From contig JANQSM010000244.1 of the NCBI GenBank assembly GCA_028284025.1, positions 1-8,987 on the forward strand: a DNA stretch of 8,987 bases. The letters are read 5' to 3'. The DNA comes from Alphaproteobacteria bacterium (GTDB lineage: Bacteria > Pseudomonadota > Alphaproteobacteria > JANQSM01). A program made the position numbers and the translations under genes. Under the pieces are notes generated by a model that was not told where the DNA came from, did no database searches, and worked only from the letters and a program-made list of their open reading frames with translations. Positions 5,075 through 8,987 of this stretch are shown piece after piece (position 1 is the stretch's first letter; each line of letters begins with the position of its first letter).

Positions 5075-6299
5075 GTTGTAATTTACGGCCTAAATGAGCA
5101 AAAGTGATTTTAAGTTTATCATCATCTAGAGTTCTTGCCGGTTCTGAATTTATAACTTCTTTGCCATTGTAAAGTGGTTCTTCGATCGTGTTATCGTGTC
5201 TTGTATGGCCAAATTCATGACAAACTTCATACCAGGCTTTTGCTAAATGGTATCCGGCTAGTTTCGCATGTGCTTCGAGATATTGCTGAGCATACGTTTT
5301 GAGGTCATGGGTATATTCATGTCCTTTTCTTTCTTCTGGAATTGTTTCGGCAGGTAATGACCCACTATATTTATAATCAAAGAAAAACTGATAAAAGCAA
5401 GCGCGGGCATGGTCATAAGCTGCATTGCCAGGGGGGATTTCTCCTCGGATAAATTTAGCTGCAAGCATGGCTTGATGAGAATGTGCAATTTCGTGTCCGA
5501 TGGTTTCAATCATACCTCCTAAGTCGGCTATCAATTGGAAGTAAATTGAGTTAGAAAATTCAATGCTATGTCTCTGGTCTGAGTAACCTCCCCTACGAAC
5601 AAGTGAAATTAAAAAATTGCTATTATATTCAAAGGAAGGTTTGTCCGCGTCTTCTAAACCTCGGGCAGCCCAAAGTGCGTGAAAAATACTTTCTGCAATC
5701 CTGGAAATATCTTTATGTGCTACTACAAGCTTATTTCTTTTCAAGGCTCTTCTTGAGCCTTTTAAAAGCCTTCTTAGCTTAAGATCCTGTATTAATATTT
5801 CTTTGAATTTTTCTGCAACATGTTTTTCATATGCAATAATTTCAGGTGAGAACTCTTCGGGATAGGGCGCGTGTTGGTACTCTGCCTGCTCAAAGTCTGT
5901 GGGTTTGGCTTTTGAGAAATTTCTGCGAAGGGCAATCCTTTTTTGAATATCACGCCGGATCCATTTTACTCTAGCTTGAATTCTATCTTTGTAAGGGCCT
6001 ACCTTTATTATATTTCTGACAACCCCTGCTGCTAGGCCAGTTAAACCTCCAAGAGCAGAAAGCGATATTACTAGTGTGGAAGAAAATACTGTTAAAGATA
6101 TTAAAGGCAGCAGGCTACCTAGAAGCATAGGAATCAATATTCTTTTAAATACTTTAGAAGGTTTTGCTTCTTCTCTTGCTTTTTGTTTATCAAATTGATT
6201 AAGAATTTTGTCGTGTAACTTATCGAAAGCAGCCATTATTGCAAATGTATCTATGAGGCCTTTTAGGTGCTTATATTCTGATAAGTCCGCGTTTTCCAT
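5064..6299 (-). CDS. Membrane-anchored putative zinc metallopeptidase with two HExxH motifs
   Basis: This 411-residue protein has no family I can name. A soluble N-terminal part (1-50) is followed by two closely spaced hydrophobic stretches, about 54-75 and 76-96, likely a membrane hairpin. Then comes a strongly basic helical region (103-200) and a C-terminal domain. That domain carries HEIAH (269-273), within ETIGHEIAHSHQ, and a second motif HEFGH (361-365), within VCHEFGHTRHD. HExxH is the zinc-binding and catalytic core of gluzincin- and metzincin-type peptidases; two in one chain is unusual, and one may be degenerate or structural. The third ligand cannot be fixed by eye. GGAG lies about 10 bases before the ATG. 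The gene lies downstream of tRNA-Ile on the same strand with no evident terminator between. Proteolysis is inferred from the motif only. Confidence 0.7.
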   Translation of the reverse strand: MENADLSEYKHLKGLIDTFAIMAAFDKLHDKILNQFDKQKAREEAKPSKVFKRILIPMLLGSLLPLISLTVFSSTLVISLSALGGLTGLAAGVVRNIIKVGPYKDRIQARVKWIRRDIQKRIALRRNFSKAKPTDFEQAEYQHAPYPEEFSPEIIAYEKHVAEKFKEILIQDLKLRRLLKGSRRALKRNKLVVAHKDISRIAESIFHALWAARGLEDADKPSFEYNSNFLISLVRRGGYSDQRHSIEFSNSIYFQLIADLGGMIETIGHEIAHSHQAMLAAKFIRGEIPPGNAAYDHARACFYQFFFDYKYSGSLPAETIPEERKGHEYTHDLKTYAQQYLEAHAKLAGYHLAKAWYEVCHEFGHTRHDNTIEEPLYNGKEVINSEPARTLDDDKLKITFAHLGRKLQRVY

Positions 6300-6389
6300 C
6301 TACATACTCCGTGCAAAGCTTTTCTACGACCACCGATACATAAGGTCAGCAATCAAACAATGGTGTGCAAGAAGAAGTGGTTTTTAAAA

Positions 6390-6466
<77 letters not shown>

Positions 6467-6513
6467 GCTCCGGTCTCTCTTTTATGATGCTGTGCCGTTG
6501 GCTCTATTTACTT

Positions 6514-6533
6514 ATTGTCTGCTTGAAGACAAT
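6514..6533. repeat. Hairpin between tRNA-Ile and its truncated copy
   Basis: ATTGTCT (6514-6520) and AGACAAT (6527-6533) form a perfect 7-bp stem with a 6-base loop, directly against the truncated tRNA copy. No T tract follows on either strand, so it is not an obvious terminator. It would fold in a leader transcript of the tRNA. Confidence 0.55.
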
Positions 6534-6534
6534 G

Positions 6535-6550
6535 TGAGCTACAGGCCCGC
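6535..6550 (-). repeat. Truncated 16-bp copy of the tRNA-Ile 5' end
   Basis: TGAGCTACAGGCCCGC is identical to 6453-6468 and contains the first 14 bases of tRNA-Ile plus 2 bases of 5' flank. The copies are 82 bp apart in direct orientation. It cannot fold as a tRNA. It could be a duplication scar, an attachment-site half or the remnant of a second tRNA. Confidence 0.85.
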
Positions 6551-6578
6551 ACCAATATTATTGGAGGGGAACGGCAGT

Positions 6579-6605
6579 TTTATAATGAAATTATTAAGCG
6601 CGCAA
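6579..6605 (-). promoter_or_regulatory. Possible promoter for the tRNA-Ile transcript
   Basis: TATAAA (complement of 6579-6584, 5 of 6) on the minus strand has TTGCGC 15 bp upstream (complement of 6600-6605). The spacing is short. If used, the transcript would start near 6572 and include the truncated tRNA copy and hairpin as a leader of about 105 bases. Confidence 0.3.
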
Positions 6606-6618
6606 GGATTTTTTCTCC

Positions 6619-7452
6619 TTACCTCTTCTTCCCAAATAATAACCTTCTTGCTCTGGCAATAAACCCTGGTTTTTTGGAATCTTCCAAATATTGTTGTTTA
6701 GCTTCTGCAATGAGGCGGATCAACAGGTTAATTGTATAATTTTGCCCCGGTGAAACTTTCTGATTTCTTTCTAAACGTTGATCATCAAAAAAACGGCTTA
6801 AGAATTCAGAGAGGGCAGGGTCTTGATGTTTTGTATAATCAATGGCCTCCTGAACTGATTGCTGTCTTTTTTGGTCAATTAATTCAATACCCTTATAAAG
6901 CTTTTGCCCCAATACAGCATCTTCTGGTGTTTCACGTAGATGGCTGGCGAGATTTTTTTGAAGTTCTGCAACTTTGGCCAAGTCAGGTGAAGATAAAAAA
7001 TAAATTATCACTGGGTCATGGTGAAATACCCGTTCTTCAAAATCTACAGGAATTTTGTAGTGATGGGCATTAGAGTCTAAAACAAACCTATCAATTACGG
7101 AGAGAGATTCAGGGTTACAGTGCACGTTCAAGACGAGACGAAACATTACCTTGGCACTTGATTGATCAGCCCCTTCAGGGTAGCGAACCATGAAACCATT
7201 GCCGGGGTAACTCTCTCGTATTCCATCAGTAAACGGAACACTATATAAATCTGTATGGTCTTTTTCTGTTTTCTCATAATTTCCGGTTCTTATGGAATTA
7301 TAGACGGCAGCAAAAATAGCACTCCAGACTTTTTCATCGTCTTTGGGATAATTCTCATCTGCTTGCTTGATACGGTGAATTCTTTCAGCGGGTACCTGTA
7401 AGGATTCAAGAAAGTTTACGATATGGTTTAATACATGTGGTTGAATAGTCAT
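6619..7452 (-). CDS. 277-aa protein, faintly HopA1-effector-like, otherwise unknown
   Basis: No firm family. The middle part, residues about 102-165 (MFRLVLNVHCNP, then HHYKIPVDFEER, then HHDPVIIYFLSSPD), follows a pattern of strand, helix, KxP/KV strand and a (D)xxVIYF strand. This recalls HopA1-type proteins, known as Pseudomonas type III effectors and as TvaE-like dehydration partners in peptide tailoring. I judge this from memory and it is weak. The N-terminal 1-60 is helical; the C-terminal 170-277 is helical and Gln/Lys-rich and ends in a very basic tail (RARRLLFGKKR). There is no signal peptide. AGAGG lies 5 bases before the ATG. The gene starts 32 bases after the exported-protein gene with no terminator between, so the two are probably co-transcribed. 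Confidence 0.75.
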   Translation of the reverse strand: MTIQPHVLNHIVNFLESLQVPAERIHRIKQADENYPKDDEKVWSAIFAAVYNSIRTGNYEKTEKDHTDLYSVPFTDGIRESYPGNGFMVRYPEGADQSSAKVMFRLVLNVHCNPESLSVIDRFVLDSNAHHYKIPVDFEERVFHHDPVIIYFLSSPDLAKVAELQKNLASHLRETPEDAVLGQKLYKGIELIDQKRQQSVQEAIDYTKHQDPALSEFLSRFFDDQRLERNQKVSPGQNYTINLLIRLIAEAKQQYLEDSKKPGFIARARRLLFGKKR

Positions 7453-7484
7453 TCTGCCTCTTGACGTTTGGTGTTATATAAAAA

Positions 7485-8261
7485 TTATCGACTGCCGCGG
7501 CCTCCGGCCATGCGAGCATGGGCGATTAAGCGGGCGGTCTGTGCCCGTTTTTGTCGTGTTTGTTGCTGTTGAATTTCTCTTTGACGCTCTGCTTCTTGAG
7601 CTTCTTGCAGTTTTTGTTCTTCATGATCTACTGCAGCGCGCGTCGTGGATGTATATCCGTCCCGGTCCATATAAACGGTCCTGAAATGACCCGGGTGAAT
7701 AGTGTAAGAATAGGATCTACCATCATTAACAGTCATATGAATATGATCACGTTTTGCTTCAAACTCCCGCCCGAAGGACCAGTATGTTACACGTTCGGTA
7801 GAGGCCCAGTTTGTTCGTTTAATTTCCCGTTTTTCTGGTGGAACATACACGTGATCACGGTTTTCAATTTCCAGATCAAGCGTGTCGTCAAGATTCAGGC
7901 CCGGGCCAGCTTCATGGGTGGCTTGTTGCTCGCGTAAAAGTCTGACAAGGCGTGGATCAACCTGTTTGTCGGCGGCACGTTCATTGTTTTCCTGCTCTGC
8001 CATTTCATGATCTTCTTCAGGGACCTGGTTTTCTTTATGCTCATCGTACGCTTTTTTGACGCGGGCGGCCTGGTCGATGAAGCGTCCAGTGTCGCCTTCA
8101 TCCATGAATTCAGCTGTCTCAGTGGTTGGATTTTCGTCCTCTAACAGGGCAGCTTCAGCAAGGCTGGCCTGTCCTGACAATACAGCGGCAGCAGCCAGAA
8201 TGACTCTGTAATTTGGGCGAGAAATAGATCCCAACATCTTTTGATTAATAATACGAAGCAT
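7485..8261 (-). CDS. Exported 258-aa protein with coiled-coil tail, unknown
   Basis: The N-terminus has the three parts of a Sec signal peptide: a basic start with Arg and Lys, a hydrophobic core YRVILAAAAVLSG (18-30), and a likely cleavage site after ASLAEA (32-37). The mature protein should be periplasmic or secreted. It has an acidic segment (40-100, rich in Glu, Asp and Gln), a probable beta-rich domain (about 137-205, with YWSFGREFEAKRDHIHMTV and YSYTIHPGHFRTVYMDRDG), and a Glu/Gln/Arg coiled coil (213-248). I do not recognise a family. An internal Met at residue 9 would give a more usual signal-peptide length, but it lacks a ribosome binding site. AGG lies 13 or more bases before the chosen ATG, so the start is moderately sure. 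It is the first gene of a likely two-gene unit with the 277-aa protein. Confidence 0.75.
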   Translation of the reverse strand: MLRIINQKMLGSISRPNYRVILAAAAVLSGQASLAEAALLEDENPTTETAEFMDEGDTGRFIDQAARVKKAYDEHKENQVPEEDHEMAEQENNERAADKQVDPRLVRLLREQQATHEAGPGLNLDDTLDLEIENRDHVYVPPEKREIKRTNWASTERVTYWSFGREFEAKRDHIHMTVNDGRSYSYTIHPGHFRTVYMDRDGYTSTTRAAVDHEEQKLQEAQEAERQREIQQQQTRQKRAQTARLIAHARMAGGRGSR

Positions 8262-8299
8262 CTTTATGAAAATCCCTGCCTTCTAAAGCAATTTTGGCT

Positions 8300-8327
8300 A
8301 TTATACACATTTTTCCTAAAAAGACAA
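8300..8327 (-). promoter_or_regulatory. Promoter of the exported-protein gene
   Basis: A perfect -10, TATAAT (complement of 8300-8305), has TTGTCT (complement of 8322-8327, 4 of 6) 16 bp upstream on the minus strand. The start near 8293 leaves a leader of about 32 bases before the ATG at 8261. Confidence 0.7.
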
Positions 8328-8379
8328 TAAGCTGAACCAAAGACAGCAAAAGCCGGATTCACTTATCACTGTTCGTCCT

Positions 8380-8658
8380 ATGCAATATAATTTTTGGCGG
8401 CGGGTGGCAGGGCATGAGATGCAACGCATTACAGGAAGTGCCGATAAAAAGAACGTGGAATTATTTCAGGAGCTTGTCGGGATTTGCTCTCTTTTTTCAA
8501 CAAAAGTTATTACATCGGAGAATCCGTTTGGTACAAGTGTGGATGTAATTCCGATTGAAAAGGAATGGTCTGCCATTGATGTTCGGGATGAGAACGGATT
8601 ATGGCTGGCTCAAACGTATCTGGATCGATTAGAGGCTGAAAAAAGAAAATCAGCCTGA
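8380..8658 (+). CDS. Small protein of up to 92 aa, unknown
   Basis: The open frame starts at an ATG at 8380 with no visible ribosome binding site. A second in-frame ATG at 8419 (MQRITGSADK) has AGGG about 8 bases before it and may be the true start, giving 79 residues. The frame is open back to 8320 but offers no better standard start. The protein looks soluble, mixed alpha/beta, with ITSENPFGTSVDVIPI (44-59), two Trp in the C-terminal part, and a charged end (DRLEAEKRKSA). No motif or family is recognised. It ends 58 bases before tRNA-Pro, on the same strand, and is divergent from the exported-protein gene. Confidence 0.55.
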   Translation: MQYNFWRRVAGHEMQRITGSADKKNVELFQELVGICSLFSTKVITSENPFGTSVDVIPIEKEWSAIDVRDENGLWLAQTYLDRLEAEKRKSA

Positions 8659-8716
8659 TTTGGATAAAAGCCTTGCACATTTAGTCAAAATCAGTATTCA
8701 TAACTCCTCACACCGT

Positions 8717-8793
8717 CGGAGTGTAGCGCAGTCTGGTAGCGCACCTGGTTTGGGACCAGGGGGTCGGGGGTTCAAATCCCTCCACTCCGACCA
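8717..8793 (+). tRNA. tRNA-Pro (TGG)
   Basis: This is a complete 77-base tRNA with CCA encoded. The acceptor CGGAGTG pairs perfectly with CACTCCG. The D arm TAGCGCAGTCTGGTAGCGC, anticodon stem CCTGG/CCAGG with loop TTTGGGA (anticodon TGG), and T arm GGGGGTTCAAATCCCTCC are all standard for bacterial tRNA-Pro. Confidence 0.97.
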
Positions 8794-8850
8794 CTTCATG
8801 CCTAGTTTCCTGAGATTTTGTCTAATCCTCAAAATGAGTTGATATCAAGG

Positions 8851-8883
8851 GGTGCGTGCATCCTTTGTTCATTTTTGCACACC
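8851..8883. repeat. Imperfect inverted repeat after tRNA-Pro
   Basis: GGTGCGTGCA (8851-8860) and TGCACACC (8876-8883) can pair with a 2-base bulge around a T-rich 15-base loop. Only three Ts follow on the plus strand, so it is at best a weak terminator for tRNA-Pro. Confidence 0.35.
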
Positions 8884-8909
8884 TTTCACATAAAGTTTTG
8901 TAAGTATTG

Positions 8910-8927
8910 ATATTATTGTAATAATAT
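8910..8927. promoter_or_regulatory. AT-only dyad upstream of the right-edge gene
   Basis: ATATTATT and AATAATAT flank a central GT in a perfect 18-bp dyad. It lies about 50 bases before the GTG start at 8976 and near a TATAAT (8943-8948). It could be an operator or simply AT-rich promoter DNA. The surrounding 8884-8960 is very AT-rich. Confidence 0.4.
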
Positions 8928-8975
8928 GTTAACTTATTAGTATATAATTAATTATAATTACGGGAGAAGTTAAAA

Positions 8976-8987
8976 GTGGTTCGTTTT
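8976..8987 (+). CDS. First four codons of a gene with GTG start (partial)
   Basis: GGGAGA (8962-8967) lies 8 bases before GTG GTT CGT TTT, which runs to the window edge in frame. The strong Shine-Dalgarno sequence, the AT-rich promoter-like DNA with TATAAT (8943-8948) and the dyad upstream support a real start. The product cannot be told from four codons. Confidence 0.5.

Noticed and set aside
7551..7937. Plus-strand frame of 128 codons opposite the exported protein, and similar ones at 6732-7073 and 7895-8101
   Set aside because: No ribosome binding sites, and they are antisense or out of frame to genes with clear signal peptide or start signals.
8660..8842. Plus-strand frame of 60 codons at the right
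   Set aside because: It reads straight through tRNA-Pro, so it is not a protein gene.

Overview
This window looks like chromosomal DNA from a moderately AT-rich alphaproteobacterium. The best evidence is a full-length topoisomerase IV subunit B (parE) whose linker and TOPRIM regions read as alphaproteobacterial. A split-off tRNA-Ile(GAT) and several unrecognised, possibly envelope- or host-directed proteins would fit a host-associated lineage such as Holosporales or Rickettsiales relatives, but that placement is inference. Almost all protein genes are on the minus strand.

Layout. At the left edge is the start of a leftward membrane-protein gene (1-165), divergent from a FemAB/GNAT-like acyltransferase gene (195-1175, plus). 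A strong leftward terminator (1179-1212) closes a 63-aa helical-protein gene (1273-1464). Next are a dyad-rich spacer and parE (1689-3749, minus), which has no visible ribosome binding site.

The most unusual part lies directly upstream of parE, at 3771-4543. It is a tandem array of two gene cassettes plus a 48-bp remnant of a third. Each full cassette has a good sigma70-type promoter (TTGACG, 17 bp, TATTAT), a perfect 16-bp palindrome overlapping the -10, a short leader, a 60- or 64-residue proline-rich ORF, and a 48-bp repeat after the ORF. The promoter/leader blocks differ at only 4 of 104 positions, whereas the proteins share only about half their residues. I recognise no family for these peptides.

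Upstream of the array, still leftward, are a 137-aa helical protein, a 411-aa membrane protein with two HExxH motifs whose stop codon sits in the loop of its own terminator, tRNA-Ile(GAT), a truncated copy of that tRNA's 5' end, a 277-aa protein with a faint resemblance to HopA1-type effectors, and a 258-aa exported protein. The 258-aa and 277-aa genes are 32 bp apart and probably share a promoter near 8300-8327. Rightward again come a 92-aa ORF, tRNA-Pro(TGG), an AT-rich regulatory-looking spacer, and the first four codons of a gene with a GTG start.

How the genes work together is known only for the housekeeping ones (parE, the tRNAs). The 3.8-8.3 kb part, lying between parE and the divergent promoter, behaves like an accessory region of short-range duplication and unknown, partly membrane or exported proteins. 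No mobile element or CRISPR array was seen, and no stretch over 300 bases lacks a gene.
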